This document shows positions 46,793 to 59,890 of a DNA stretch of 64,000 bases, in pieces (the stretch's first letter is position 1; every line of letters starts with the position of its first letter). The notes below the pieces were generated by a model. That model had not been told where the DNA came from, did no database searches, and worked only from the letters and a program-made list of their open reading frames with translations. Both the position numbers and the translations under genes were made by a program. Source of the stretch: Hordeum vulgare subsp. vulgare (lineage: Eukaryota > Streptophyta > Magnoliopsida > Poales > Poaceae); contig NC_058521.1 in NCBI RefSeq assembly GCF_904849725.1, forward strand, positions 144,860,744 to 144,924,743, read 5' to 3'.

Positions 46793-47664
46793 AAAAAGAC
46801 TAGACATTGAGTGTACATGCAATGGCGCGTGTAGGACCACGTCCTCGCTCATGCTTGCAAGGTATTCTTTTTGTTGCTCCGAGCTAAGTAGCAGTACTAG
46901 TATGTCACAATATTGTTTTTACCGATCCATCTATTTTTATAATACAATATAATGTCTTCAGATTTGTAGTAGTACACACAATGTTCAAATACACTAAACG
47001 CTACGAAACATGTGAAGTCTTTTTGTTGATATGACCAGTCACAGACCTGCAAATACATGGGAACGACCCTTTTTCTCTCAACGAAAAGACTTAGACTAAA
47101 AAAGACTCACATTACTAGTCTATGTTACTATCTCTATAGTAAGGAATAACATATGTGCGGTGTTATGCAACACTTAATTTGTTAGGTTATAGACTCATCT
47201 TGTTTTGGTATGTACAATGTTATTCATAGTATGAGTAACTAGCTATGTTAGTTAATTTGTCTCTCTCCTCATTAATTAGGTGACGCGTCATCATTTTTGC
47301 TTAGGTGTTACTCTTGATGTTACTTCCACTATAGGTAGTTTTATACATCAAATCCACATGTCATCTCCAAAGTCTATGTCTCTCGTCCCGCTTGGTTGAA
47401 CCAGCCAACATTAAAACAGTGCGAGACTAAGACGAGCAACGATTAAGTTAATCATCTAGATTTTAACAAGTCAATAGTCGTACTAATCAGGCTATCATTA
47501 CAGTATGTGGCACATATCTCAATGCACTAGATCCACGACGAACATTAGAGATAAGGGGGTGCCTAGGTACCCGGGATCTAAAAAACCACTCTCATTCACA
47601 AAACACAAGAACATAACATTATTTTCATACGGCTGGATTTTGGTATGATCTCATTCACGGCCAT
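46793..47664. other. Unassigned sequence with MITE-like part
   Basis: Non-coding. The part at about 47105-47350 (repeated GTTACT/AGTAAC and CTATAG motifs, CTAGCTATGTTAGTTA) looks like a degraded AT-rich MITE, but I cannot fix its ends. The rest is unassigned. Confidence 0.35.
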
Positions 47665-47989
47665 TTGCATATTCTTCCTTTCGGGAAAAAATACTATTCG
47701 ATTGGATCCGTGGAGATTCGTGTTGTTGTTCTCCGCAGGATGCTACATTACCTATTCATATGTTTGTGTTGTTGTTTCTTGGGTTATGGGCCTACGTGGC
47801 TAGCACATATAAATCAATCTCTCCTTCCCTTGTGTGTGTTAGCTAGAGTTCACGTGTGTCATTCATATGCAAGTCACTGGTATAGATTTGTAGCTTCTCG
47901 TGATTGTGCAATCGCCAGGAAGGTACGCTGGTTTCCATTGCTACCGAATTGCCATCCTCCAAGGTCTGTTAAAAGGTTTCCGGAGACTC

Positions 47990-48960
47990 GATACACTGCA
48001 TGGCGCTCTTCAACGCATCCCATGGCGGTGAAGCTATTCATCGCAACTAGGGAAAAGGTGGTCATTGATCTTGAAGAGATGATGAAAAACATGGAACTGC
48101 TCGGAGAGAAACTGGATGACGTGGTCATTCGGAATGCTGATGCACAGAATTTCGAGGCAGAGGCCTGGTGTTTGTCAATCACCTAGGTCAATATCGACAA
48201 ACCCTTTAGCTCCACGACGTTCTTTGGTAATATGAAGCTCATATGAGGGATGGCCCATACACTAAAGTTTTGTGAGGCAGGATGTAACATGTTCATCTTC
48301 CAACTCTTTTGCCTTGGGGATTGGAAGAGGGTTCTTCATGGAGTACCATACCTCTTAACGAGGCTAAGGGTGATCACTGAGGAATATGACGGCAAGACGG
48401 ATGCCAAGGAAGTGGCTCTAGGTGGTCTGTATTTTCGGGATCAAATACATAAGATATGTGATATCTATCGCCACGAACTGGTTTTTGATCACTTGGCTTG
48501 TAGAATTGAAATAGGTCAGGAGGTTCAGCATCGTCCCACCTTCTACTACGAGGGATATTACATTCATTTAAGGGCAAGGGTGTTGACCACAAAGGCTTTG
48601 ACTCATTTTACATCGCATACTGTTGAAGGGAATGACACATGTTTGTTGTTAAGTGTGAGAAGATTCCTTTTTTGTCAAGTGTGCCGCTCCATGGGCCATG
48701 GCCATGAGAAGTGTGTTAACGACGTGTGGAAGGAGGAGGAAACAAAGTGGGGGCAGATGGATGGTAGCTGAACGTCGTACTATCTCATACTCTCACCCAA
48801 CGGGAGGAAGGCTCCCATATCGGGGTGGCAGTGGGTCGAGGCCACGGTGGCACTCGCCATGGTTTTGCCCCAGCTCGAGGGAATGGTGATGCAAATGATC
48901 GCCCGAGGAAGATCGCACTAAAGATGCACATACTGGAGGGAATACAATAATGGCACCGAG
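47990..48960 (+). pseudogene. LINE-type ORF1 relic (DUF4283-like plus CCHC knuckle)
   Basis: One frame from about 47990 to 48771 is interrupted by stops at 48184-48186 and 48244-48246. It begins with EEMMKNMELLGEKLDDVV. The middle reads CLGDWKRVLHGVPYLL...VITEEYDG, the pattern of the DUF4283 nucleic-acid-binding domain in plant LINE ORF1/gag-like proteins. A CCHC knuckle CQVCRSMGHGHEKC lies at about 48677-48720. Downstream, in another frame, a Gly/Arg-rich stretch (48815-48900) matches the usual linker after the knuckle. No endonuclease or RT follows. The relic could also derive from a captured host copy, but such proteins are mostly retrotransposon-derived. Confidence 0.7.
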
Positions 48961-49835
48961 ACCCGAGATGAGGAGTTAGCCCACGACAAGGAGGCAATTG
49001 CCACAACAATTACACAAAAGGAGGCAACTGCTCATCACACCTAAGTTTAAATCAGTATATTGCATAAAAAGATATATCAGCTCCTATGTTGCTACTAATG
49101 GCTAATGAATGGAAATGATTTCAAAATCCTCTCTTTATTTGTTTCCACATGAAATGGGGCCATACAGGGATAAAATCAAGTATACATATGGAAAGGAGAA
49201 AAGAGGAGATAAGGAGCACACACTCATATGTTCGGTCATATGAGATCCAGTGGCTCCCTCTCATCCAAATCTACAACTATTAAAATGTGGGCACCATTAG
49301 AAGGGCAGCAGAACAACACCCATACCTCCATCTTTGTCATCCACAACATCTACAAACCCCAGCTGGCATAATTTCCCATCTACATTTTGATAGCTATTTC
49401 CACCACAGTCACCGCAACATTCAACCTAGTTAGCTACACCTTGTAATCGTGTATTGTATACGGTAACTATTGTAAGACATATTATCAACCAATAATTCAT
49501 CTTGATGTGTTCTTTAATGCCTTCGTCTTGTGATATGATCGATATGTCTGAGTAATTCAGTAAGGTCATGGGTTGACACGCAGCCCTACAACCCCACGTA
49601 TTTGTTGGAGCATCTCGCATGTGTGGAATAAAATTTCTTCATAGTTATATCGTCTCGTTCACATTCTTTGTCCCTCAGGTACCTAGGATCATAGAGATCC
49701 ACAGACCATGAAACACTATTCTAAATATCAGGGACAGAAAAATTTAGTACGATAACTTCTATGGGGATACGAGAGGCATAGTTATTAAACACTCAATGCT
49801 TTTGTATGATTCTATCTTAATTACCGAGGTAACCC
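48961..49835. other. Unassigned spacer
   Basis: No ORF above 65 codons, no terminal repeats and no family recognised. Confidence 0.3.
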
Positions 49836-50686
49836 TAATACGTCCACTTTACATCATGTTCTCCCATTGATATTTATTATGTTTTGCATCATTATTTACC
49901 TTTATGATGCAATCCTAATGCCCTTTTCCATTATTTTGCAAGTTTGTTACAAAGAGGGAGATTGCCCGCAATTGGAATTCTTGATCGGAAAAGGCTATAA
50001 AAGAGTTGGATATTCTCTAGAACTCAATGACCTAAAAATGTATTGAGAACTATTTTCGAATATTAAAAAATTATTGGTGAAGCAATTACCATAAGGGAAG
50101 CCATTAGGGAGTCATGAGCCCACATGGCGAGCCCTACCCCAAGGGCACGCCATGCAGGCTCGTGGATCACATGGCCGGCCTCCATGGACCATCTTATCAT
50201 ATAAGGTGCTATTTGCCCCATAAAAAAAATCAATAGAATACTTTTGGTATGAAGCACCTCCGTATCGAGGCGGAACCTAGGCATGAGCACTTTTGCTCTC
50301 GAGCGGAGTGATTCTGCTAGGGAAACTTCCGTCCGGGATGGGGAAATCGAGGCCATCATCATAACCAATGTTCCCTCCTTCGTGTGAGGACCAATATTCA
50401 TCGACATCTTCACCATCACCATCTTATCTTAAACCCTAGTTCATCTCTTCTATTCAATCTTTGTCTCAAAACCTCAGGTTGGTACCTGGGGGTTGCTAGT
50501 ACGGTTGATTACATCTTATAGTTGATGCTAGTTAGTGTTGTTGATTACATCTTATAGTTGATGCTAGTCGGTTTACTTGGTGGAATATCATATGTTCATA
50601 TCCTTAAGCATATTAAACACACCTCTGATCTTGAATGTAAAAATGATTTGTGAGTAGCTACTTTTGTTCTTGAGGATAGAAGTGTT

Positions 50687-50691
50687 GTTAT
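50687..50691. repeat. Target-site duplication GTTAT (left)
   Basis: GTTAT before TGTTGGAAATATGCCC, repeated at 52508-52512. Confidence 0.95.
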
Positions 50692-52507
50692 TGTTGGAAA
50701 TATGCCCTAGAGGCAATAATAAATTAGTTATTATTATATTTCCTTGCTCATAATAATCATCTATTATCCATGCTAGAATTGTATTGATTGGAAACTCAAA
50801 TACATGTGTGGATACATAGACAACACACTGTCCCTAGTGAGCCTCTAGTTGACTAGTTCGTTGATCAAAGATGGTCAAAGGTTTCCTGGCCATAGGCAAG
50901 TGTTGTCACTTGATCACAAGATCACATCATTAGGAGAATCATGTGATGGACAATACCCAAATTATATACGTAGCATATTGATCGTGTCATTTTATTGCTA
51001 TTGTTTTCTGCGTGTCAAGTATTTGTTCCTATGACCATGAGATCATATAACTCACTAGTACCGGAGGAATACCTTGTGTGTATCAAATGTCACAACGTAA
51101 CTGGGTGACTATAAAGGTACTCTCAGATATCTCCGAAGGTGTCCGTTGAGTTAGTATGGATCAAGACTGGGATTTGTCAATCTGTGTGACGGAGAGGTAT
51201 CTCGGGGCCCACTTGGTAATACAACATCACACACAAGCCTGGCAAGCAATGTGACTAAGTGTAAGTCACGGGATCTTGTATTACAGAATGAGTAAAGAGA
51301 CTTGCCGGTAACGAGATTGAAATAGGTATGCGGATACCGACGATCGAATCTCGGGCAAGTAACATACCGAAGGACAAAGGGAATGTCATACGGGATTATA
51401 TGAATCCTTGACACCGAGGTTCAACCGATAAGATCTTCGGAGAATATGTAGGATCCAATATGGGCATCCAGGTCCCGCTATTGGATATTGACCGAGGAGT
51501 GCCTCGGGGCATGTCTACATAGTTCTCGAACCCGCAGGGTCTGCACACTTAAGGTTCGATGATTTTTATTATAGTTGAGTTATAAGTGTGGTTACCGAAT
51601 GTTGTTTGGAGTCCCAAATGAGATCACGGACGTCACGAGGGTTTCCCGAATGGTCCAGAAATGAAGATTGATATATAGGATGGTTTCATTTGGTTACCGG
51701 AAGGTTTCCGGGCATTACAAGCATTGTACCGGGAGTGACGAATGGGTTCCGGAAGTTCACCGGGAGGGGGGAAACCCACCCGGAGGAAGCCCAATGGCTT
51801 GAGGGTAGCGCACCAGCCCTTAGTGGGTTGGTGGGACAGCCCAAGAGGGCGTTGGCGCCAACAGAAGAAAAACCAAATAGGAAAAAGGGGAGGTGGGAAG
51901 GAAGAGAAGGACTCCACTTTGCAATCCTAATTGGAGTAGGATTCCTCCTCTCCTCCTAGCCGGCGCATCCTTGAGGGCTTGGCCCTCAAGGCAAGGCTCC
52001 TCCTCCTCCCTCCTATATATAGTGGTTATTTAGGGCTAATTTGAGACAACTTTTGACACGTGCAACTCATATCTAGACACCATAGTTCTTCCTCTAGATC
52101 GTATTTCTGCGGAGCTCGGGCGGAGCCCTGCAGGAGTAAATCGTCACCACCACCTGAGCGTCGTCACGCTGTCGGAGAACTCATCTACTTCTCCGTCTTT
52201 CTTGCTGGATCAAGAAGGCCGAGATCATCATCGAGCTGTACGTGTGCTGAACGCGGAGGTGCCGTCCGTTCGGCACTAGATTGGAACGGATCGTGGGACG
52301 GATCGCGGGACGGTTCGTGGGACGGTTCGTGGGGCGGATCGAGGGATGTGAAGACGTTCCACTACATCAATCGCGTTTCTTAACGCTTCCTGCTGTGCGA
52401 TCTACAAGGGTACGTAGATCCAAATCTCCTCTCGTAGATTGACATCACCATGATAGGTCTTCGTGTACGTAGGAAATTTTTTGTTTCCCATGCAACATTC
52501 CCCAACA
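50692..52507 (+). mobile_element. Angela/BARE-type solo LTR
   Basis: 1,816 bp with intact ends TGTTGGAAAT and CCCCAACA and a perfect GTTAT duplication. No internal sequence. This is the product of recombination between the two LTRs of a former full element. TATA box TATATATA at 52014-52021. Confidence 0.95.
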
Positions 52508-52750
52508 GTTATAAGTAATCATGTGATGTTGGTATTCGTTTGATATTTTTACGATATGCATGGTATTCTTCTCTTAGTGGTGTGAGGTGAATGTCGACTA
52601 AATGACACTTCACTATACTTGGGCCTAAGGTATTGCATTGGGGAGTAATAAGTAGTTAATGGGTTGCGAGAGTGATAGAAACTTAACCCTAGTTTATGAG
52701 TTATTCCATAAGGGGCTGATTTGGGTCCATATGTTTCATGCTATGGTTAG

Positions 52751-54520
52751 TGTTGGAAATATATCCTATAGGAAATAATAAAGTAGTTATTATCATATTT
52801 CCTTGTTCATGGTAATTGTTTATTATCCATGCTATAATATTATTGACCGGAAAATCTTATATATGTGTGGATACATAGACAACACTGTGTACCTAGTGAG
52901 CCTCTACTACACTAGATCATTGATCAAAGATGGTTAAGGTTTCCTAACCATAGACATGAGTTGTCATTTGATAGCATGGTCACATCATTAGGACAATGAT
53001 GTGATGGACAAGACGCAACTGTAAGCATAGCATTCAATTATATCGCTAACTTTATTGTTACTGCTTTCTATCAAGTATTTGTTTCTAAGACAATGAGATC
53101 ATCCAACTCCCTGACACCGGAGGAATGACTTGTGTGTATCAAATGTCAATTCATAACTCGATGATAATAAAGGTACTAAACAGGTATCTCCAAGGGTGTC
53201 TGTTGGGTTGGCATGGATCAAGACTAGGATTTCTCACTCACTAGAACAGCGAGGTATCTCTAGGCCCTCTCGGTGATACAACATCACAAGAAACTTGCAA
53301 GCAATGTCAATAAGGACTTAGTCAAGATATCTTCTATTATGAAACGAGTAAAGAGACTTGTCGGTAACGATATTGAACTAGGTATGGAGATATCGACAAT
53401 CTAATCTCGGGCAAGTAACATATCAATGGTCAAAGGGAGCTGCATACGGGATTAACTGAATCATTCACATCGTGGTTCGACCAATAAAGATCTTTGTGGA
53501 ATATGTAGGAACTAATATGGGCATCTAGATACCGCTATTGGTTATTTACCAGAGAGGTGTCTCGGTCATGTCTGCATGATTCTCAAACCCATAGGGTTCA
53601 AACGCTTAACGTTTGATGATGATATAGTATTATTGGGATGTGTATGTTGGTGATTGAATGTTGTTTGGAGTCCCGTAGGGACATTCGAGTCCTGTAGGGT
53701 TTAGGGGTGACATACCGACGAGCCTCGGAATATTCCAGAGATAAAGATTCATATATGGAAAACCGATATTCAGACTCCTGAATGCTTCCAGGTTTTTCTG
53801 GATTTAGTAGGGAATGCTAGAAGGTGTTCCGAGTGTCTGCCGGGGTTGTCCACCTGCCCCAAAGGGCCCCATGGGCTATGAGGGGTGGCGCACCAGCCCC
53901 TCGTGGGTTGGGAGCCCCCAGCTCCCCAAGGCACATGCGTCTAAGGGCTAGGGTTTCCCTAGGGTGGCCACCGCCCCTTGCCTTGGGGGGGGGGGCAAGG
54001 CAGCCCTTAGGGCGGCGCCCTTACCCCTAGGGGAAACCCTAGGGTGGCTGGCCACCTCCCCTTACCCCTATATATATGAGAGGAGAGGGAGTAAAGCCGC
54101 ACCACAAGCCTTGGCGCAGCCCTCCCTCTCTCCCTAGATCGTTTTCTCCTCCGATCATAGTTCCAGTAGCGCTCGGTGAAGCCTTGCCTGGATTACTCCA
54201 CCACCACTGCTGCCACACCATCGTGCTACTGGAGATTCCATCTACTACTTGGCCCTCACTCGCTGGATTGAGGAGGCGGAGACGACATTGATCTGCACGT
54301 GTGTTGAACATAGAGGTGTCGTCCGTTTGGCGCTAGATCGGGATGGATTGCGATTTGATCATGAAGACGTACGACTACATCAACCGCGTTTTTAATGCTT
54401 CCGCTTAGCGATATACAAGTGTATGTATATACACTCCTCCTCTTGTAGCCATGCATCTCCATGGATAGATAATGCGTATGTGTAGCAATTTTTTTGCTTT
54501 CCATGCAACGTTCCCCTATA
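52751..54520 (+). repeat. 5' LTR of an Angela/WIS-like Copia element, variant
   Basis: Starts TGTTGGAAATATATCC and ends TTCCCCTATA (CAACA eroded), directly followed by the primer site. It is clearly more diverged than the other Angela LTRs in the window. TATA box at 54069-54076. The target duplication would be GTTAG (52746-52750); the other copy is outside the window. Confidence 0.88.
54069..54076 (+). promoter_or_regulatory. TATA box of the variant Angela-like LTR
   Basis: TATATATA, same place as in the related LTRs. Confidence 0.55.
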
Positions 54521-54521
54521 G

Positions 54522-54533
54522 TGGTATCAGAGC
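54522..54533 (+). other. Primer-binding site
   Basis: TGGTATCAGAGC, canonical Met-tRNA site of Copia elements, one base after the LTR. Confidence 0.9.
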
Positions 54534-55766
54534 TAGGTCTGTGCGTAGATCATATGCATGAGTAGAACACAATGTCTTTGTGGGCGTTGATGCTCAAATT
54601 TCTTACCTTCTTAGTCTTATTTTGATTCGGTGGTTTTGTGGGTTGAAGCGGCTCGGACCAACCTTATTTGTCCTCACACAGTAGACTGGTTCCACCGACT
54701 GGCATGCAACTTGTTTGCAAAAAGGTGGCTGGCGGGTGTGTGTATCTCCCACTTTAGTTGAATCGGATTCGACAGAGGCGGTCCTTGTAGAAGGTTAAAA
54801 GGCAACTTGAATATCACTATTGTGGCTTTGCGTAGGTAAGAACAGTTCTTGCTTGTTACCCACAGTAGCCACCTAAAACTTGCAACAACAAAGTAGAGGG
54901 CGTCTAACTTGTTTTTGTAGGGCATGTTGTGATGTGATATGGCCAAGACGTGCTATGATATATGTGATGTATGAGATGATCATGTTTTGTAATATGTTAT
55001 CACGGCTTGCATATCAATGGGTATGGCAATCGATAGGAGCCATAGGGTTTTCTTTAATTATTTCATGCCATTTGCTTTAATTTATCGCTATGAGTTAGCA
55101 ATAGTTGTAGAAGCAATAGTTGGCACAACAACCACATGACGACACGTTGATGGATATCATGGTGTCATGCCGCTCATGTTGGAGATCATGTCGGTGCTTT
55201 GAAAATGGAGATGGAAAGCACAAGATGATGATGGGCATATCATGTCACTTATTTGATTTGCATGTGATGTTTATCTTTTATGCATCTTATTTTGCTTAGG
55301 ATGACAGTAGGATTGTAATGCGGTCATTTACTAAAATTTCAAGATAAAATGGTGTTCTCCCCAAGTATGCACGACTGTGAAAGTTCGTCGCTTCGAAGCA
55401 CCATGTGATGATTTGGAGTGATAGACTTTCCGTTCGCATACAACAGGTGTAAGCTAGTTTTACACATGCGGAATACTTGGGTTAAACTTGAAGAGACTAG
55501 CATGTAAAAACATGGACTCGAAACATAGTAGACCGAAAGGTCAAACAGGAGTCATATAGTAGATATGATCAACATGGAGATGTTCACCCTTGAAATCACC
55601 TCACCTCACATGATGATCGGACTTGGGTTGTTGGATTTGGATCATGTCACACTTAAACAACCGGAGGGATGTTGATCTGAGTGAGAGTTCATTCATAATT
55701 TGATTAATTGAACTTATTATCATGAACATAGTCTAAAGTTATCTTTGCAAATTATGATGTAGATCA
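54534..55766 (+). other. Untranslated leader of the Angela/WIS-like element
   Basis: About 1.2 kb without a credible ORF. It matches in order the leader of the Angela element at about 9400-10756 (opposite strand), for example the CATGATGATCGGACTTG text. Confidence 0.65.
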
Positions 55767-56480
55767 ATGGCTCACGCGGTAGCTCCCCTGAATTTTAATG
55801 CGTTCCTAGAGAAAGCTAAGTGGAAACATGATGGAAGTAACTATGCGGTCTGGGTCTATAATTTTAGGATTTATCCTCACGGCTTCACAAAAGCCTTATG
55901 TCCTGGATGCATTGTTTGAGGCACCACCCCTTCGAGTGTTGTCTGCAGACGTTCTGAATGTCTGGCAGGCATGATCTAATGACTACTCAATAGTTCAGTG
56001 CACCATGTTGTATAACTTAGAATAGGGAGTTCAAAACCGTTTTGAACGCCATGGCGCATATGAGATGTTCGAGGAGCTGAAACTAGTATTTCAAGCTAAT
56101 GCCCGTATTGAGAGGTATGAAACCCTCGATAAGTTCTTCGCCTGCAAGATGGAGGAGAATAGTTCTCTCAGTGAGCATATACTTATAATGTATGGGTACT
56201 ACAACTGCTTGAATCAGTTGGGATTTGAGCTTCCGCTTGAGACGGTTACTCACAAAGTTCTCCAGTCACTGTCTCCTAACTATTATGGCTTCGTGATTAA
56301 CTATAATATGCAAGGGATAAATAAGTCAATCTCCGAGCTATTCGTGATGCTGAAAGTCATGGAATTAGAAATCAAGAAGGAGAATCAAGTGTTGATGGTG
56401 AATAAAACCACTACTTTCAAAAAAGCAAGGGAGAGAAGGGAAACTTCAAGAAGGACGGCAAGCCAATTGCCACTCCCATG
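55767..56480 (+). pseudogene. gag of the Angela/WIS-like element (frameshifted)
   Basis: Starts MAHAVAPLNFNAFLEK at 55767, the usual BARE/Angela gag start. It meets stops near 55917-56020 and resumes in another frame as 56065-56481 (FEELKLVFQANARIERYETL, LSEHILIMYGYYNCLNQLG, KVLQSLSPNYYGF), a Copia gag domain. It ends in a basic region. Confidence 0.85.
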
Positions 56481-57293
56481 AAGAAACCCAAGGATGGACC
56501 TAAGACTGAGACTCACTGCTTCTACTACAAGGGGATTGGCCACAGGAAGTCGAATCGCCCCAAGTACCTGGCTGATAAGATGGGTGGCAACATCAACAAA
56601 GATATATTTGATATATATGTTATTGGTGTGTTCCTTACTAGCTCTCATAGTAGTGTCTGGGTATTTGATACCGGTTCAGTTGCTTATATTTGTAACTCAA
56701 AGCACGAACTACTAAATAAAATGTGGCTAGCAAAGGACAAAGTAATGATGCACATCGGTAACGGTTCCAAGGTTGATGTGATCTCCATCAGCATGCTCGC
56801 TCTTCGATTGGCATCGATATTAGTTTTAAACCTAAATAATAATTATTTAGTGATTGCATTGAGCATGAACATTATATCTGGATCTTGTTTATTGTGAGAC
56901 AGTTATTTATTTGAATAAGAGAATACTTGTTGTTCTATTTATATGACTAACATATATTATGGTCATGAACCTAAAGTGAATGGTTTATTCTTTTTGAATC
57001 ACGCTCGTAGTGACACACATGTTCATAACATTGATGCCAAGAGATGCAAAGTTAATAATGATAGTACAACTTTCTTATGGCACTACCGCTTAGGTCATAT
57101 TGGTGTAAAGCCCATGAAGAAGCTCCATGCTGATGGGCTTTTGGAATCACTCGATTTTGAATTGATTGATATATGTGAACCATGCCTCATGGGCAAGATG
57201 ATGAAAACCCTATTTTACGGAATAATGGAACGAGCAAGTGACTTGTTGGAAATCATACATACTCATGTGTGCGGTCCAATGAGTGTTGAAGAA
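56481..57293 (+). pseudogene. Knuckle, protease and pre-integrase part of the Angela/WIS-like element (truncated)
   Basis: The remnant knuckle reads CFYYKGIGHRKSNRP; two of the metal ligands are lost. The protease motif VWVFDTGSVAYICNS lies at about 56657. After a stop at 56895-56897 the pre-integrase part follows (LWHYRLGHIGVKPMKKLH, CEPCLMGKM). It ends at ...HVCGPMSVEE, where a Gypsy LTR is inserted at 57294. The integrase core, RT and RNase H must lie beyond the window or be lost. Confidence 0.85.
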
Positions 57294-58949
57294 TGATACG
57301 TCTCCATCGTAGCTATAATTTTTGATTGTTTCATGCCAATATTCTACAACTTTCATATAATTTTGGCAGCATTTTATATTATTTTTTGGGACTAACTTAC
57401 TTATCTAGTGCCTAGTGACATTTCCTGTTTTTTGTGTCTTCTGTTTCGCGGAAATTATGTATCAAATAGAGTCCAAACGCGATAAAAATTTATGGAGTTT
57501 TTTGGAATAGATGTGAATTTTCGAAAGATGAATCAATGCAACACGATGCCTGAGGGAGGTACAAACCAACATGGTGAATCCAGGGGTGGTCAGTGCGCCC
57601 TAATTCCTTGTGCCTCCCCCTTAAGTCATTTCAGGACTTACTTTCTCCGCAAGAAAGATATTTTCATGATAAAATTCCCCTCAAAACATCATCCCGATCG
57701 GAGTTACGGATCTTTGGATATTTAAGAAATGGTTAAGGGGTCAGAAAACAATCATGAAAATAGAAGAGAGACAAAGAGATAGATCCAATCTCAGAGGTGC
57801 TCCTGCCCTCTGGGAGCCATGGTAGCCATGGACCAATGGCTGAACTCTCCTCCCATCTAGGGGAGACGAAGGAATAAGAATAAGGAGGGGCTGTCTCGCC
57901 CCCTCTCTCCCGGTGGCGCGGGAGCGTCACCGGGACAACCATCATGACGACGATCTACACAAACAACTTCTCCACCGATACCACCAACTCCCCCCCTCTA
58001 TGTAGCGATGTAAACCCTCTTCTCCCTGTTGTAATATCTACTTAAACATTGTGCTTAATGATATATATTATTATCCAATGATGTGTGGCTATCCTATGAT
58101 GTTTGAGTAGAAATCTTTGTTGTACGGGTTAATTGTGGTATGATGTTATTGATATGAGTTGTATGTTGGTATGGTGCTATCGTAAGGTGTCTTCCGTGAG
58201 GATCACACATGAAGGATTCACGCTGGAGGGTTTGCAATATGTTCATGATTCCCTTATAGTGGGTGGCTAGAGTGACAAAAGCTTAGACCCGAGTACGGGA
58301 GCTGTTTGCGTATGGGAGTAAAGAGGACATGATGTTTAATGCTATGGTTGGGTTTACCTTAATGATTTCTATTAGTTGTGGTTGCTTGATAGAGGTCCAA
58401 TGATAAGTGCATATGATCCAAGTATAGAAAGTGTGTTAGCGTATGCCTCTCCCTCATTGCATATGACAAGTATCTATCATGTTATATTAAATTGCCTATG
58501 GACAATTTTTCTCTTGCGTTACAAAAAGCTTTCTACTAAACAACTAACTAAATTAATATTTATCTAAAATAGTACCTGACTTGTATTTTTGTGTTCTTTA
58601 TTATCTTGCAAAATTATCTATTACACCTACTAAGTACTTCTAATTTCATTCCCGCAATGTAGTTTCATACTTGTTCAAGTTAAAGTAAGCGTTAGCATGC
58701 GTAGAGTTGTATCGGTGGTCGATAGAACTTGAGACAATACTAATTCTACCTTTGGCTCCTTGTTGGGTTTGACACTCTTACTTATTGAAAAAGCCTACAA
58801 AAGATCCCCTACACTTGTGGGTTATCAAGACCTTTTTCTCATGCCGTTGCCAGGAAGCAATAACGTAGCGGTTGATATTCTTATGTGCACTTGTTTGATT
58901 TATCACCAAGTAAAAAAAATCTGTTCTAAGTTGTTTTATATCTTTAGTT

Positions 58950-59890
58950 ATGGATATGGATTATGAAACACCAAAAAATTTAGTTGTACTTACTACTCAT
59001 CGAGATGGGGAACCTCCTAAAACCCTTGATGCTGGTTATGTGAAAAACATTAAATACTACTTTGATAATCCTGAGAAATCCCGATTCCACTTGATAATGG
59101 AAGACATGTCGGATCAACGTGAGTATTTTCGAGATTATTGATTGTCGCAAAAACGAAAACACTTATGGGATCAAATTAAAATGTTGCGTTGGTATGCTTT
59201 GGATTTATGCATGAGATGTGATTATATTTGTTGCTCTAAGAGTAAGTGTCTACACCTTCCCTTTCAATGTGAATTTAATGATAATAAAACCTGGCTTCTT
59301 ATGCTAATGGTAATTATGATTACTATGATGTGGAAAAAATAGAAGAATTTGTTGCTTTCAAGGGTGCTCTTATGAAATTGAATCGTTCTTTGAAAAGTAT
59401 GATAACTGCGATGATGATGTTTACAGACCTGAAAATTTTGCCATACTTAAATATTGCTACAAGAATTATGAATACAATGTCGATATTAATGAATTAATTG
59501 ACAGAATGTCTGTTGCCTTGGAAGAGACTAATAATTTGCAGGAATCTATGGAAGAAGAAATTACTGAAACTGTGACCTCATTAGATGAAAAGATGAGGAG
59601 GAGAGAGAAGAACAAAAGGAGGAAGAGTGGATTACCTACCCGTGTCCACCTTATATTGAGAGTAACTATTCAACTCATACACTGCTTAATTTCCCTTCGC
59701 ACATACCGAAGGATGAATGCTATGAACCATTGGATACGTTTGAAATATCCCTTTTTGATTAACTTGATGCTTGCTATGCTTGTGGCCATGATGCCAATAT
59801 TAATTATGCTTATGGAGATGAAATTGATATAGTTCCTTATATTTAACATGAAATAGTTGCTATTGCACGCACACACGATAGTCATATTAT
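58950..59890 (+). pseudogene. Gag-like ORF of a non-autonomous Gypsy element (broken)
   Basis: The ORF starts at 58950 with MDMDYETPKNLVVLTTHRDG and IKYYFDNPEKSRFHLIMEDM. It breaks at 59141 and can be followed in shifted frames through an acidic part (CDDDVYRPENF near 59412; VALEETNNLQESMEEE at 59512) to a basic RRREKNKRRK part near 59600. The family is known to me only as the unannotated protein of Triticeae non-autonomous Gypsy elements. Function not known. Confidence 0.5.

Larger units (their letters stand above)
49836..52750 (+). mobile_element. Gypsy LTR (Sabrina-like), plus sense, split by a solo LTR and truncated
   Basis: Starts TAATACGTCCAC (TG mutated to TA), with TTATGTTTTGCATCA and GGGAGATTGCCCGCAATTGG as in the LTR at 61900-63424 read in reverse. 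It continues after the solo LTR at 52508-52750 up to CATGCTATGGTTAG, where another LTR starts. Own sequence is about 1.1 kb. The remainder should lie beyond the window. Confidence 0.75.
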
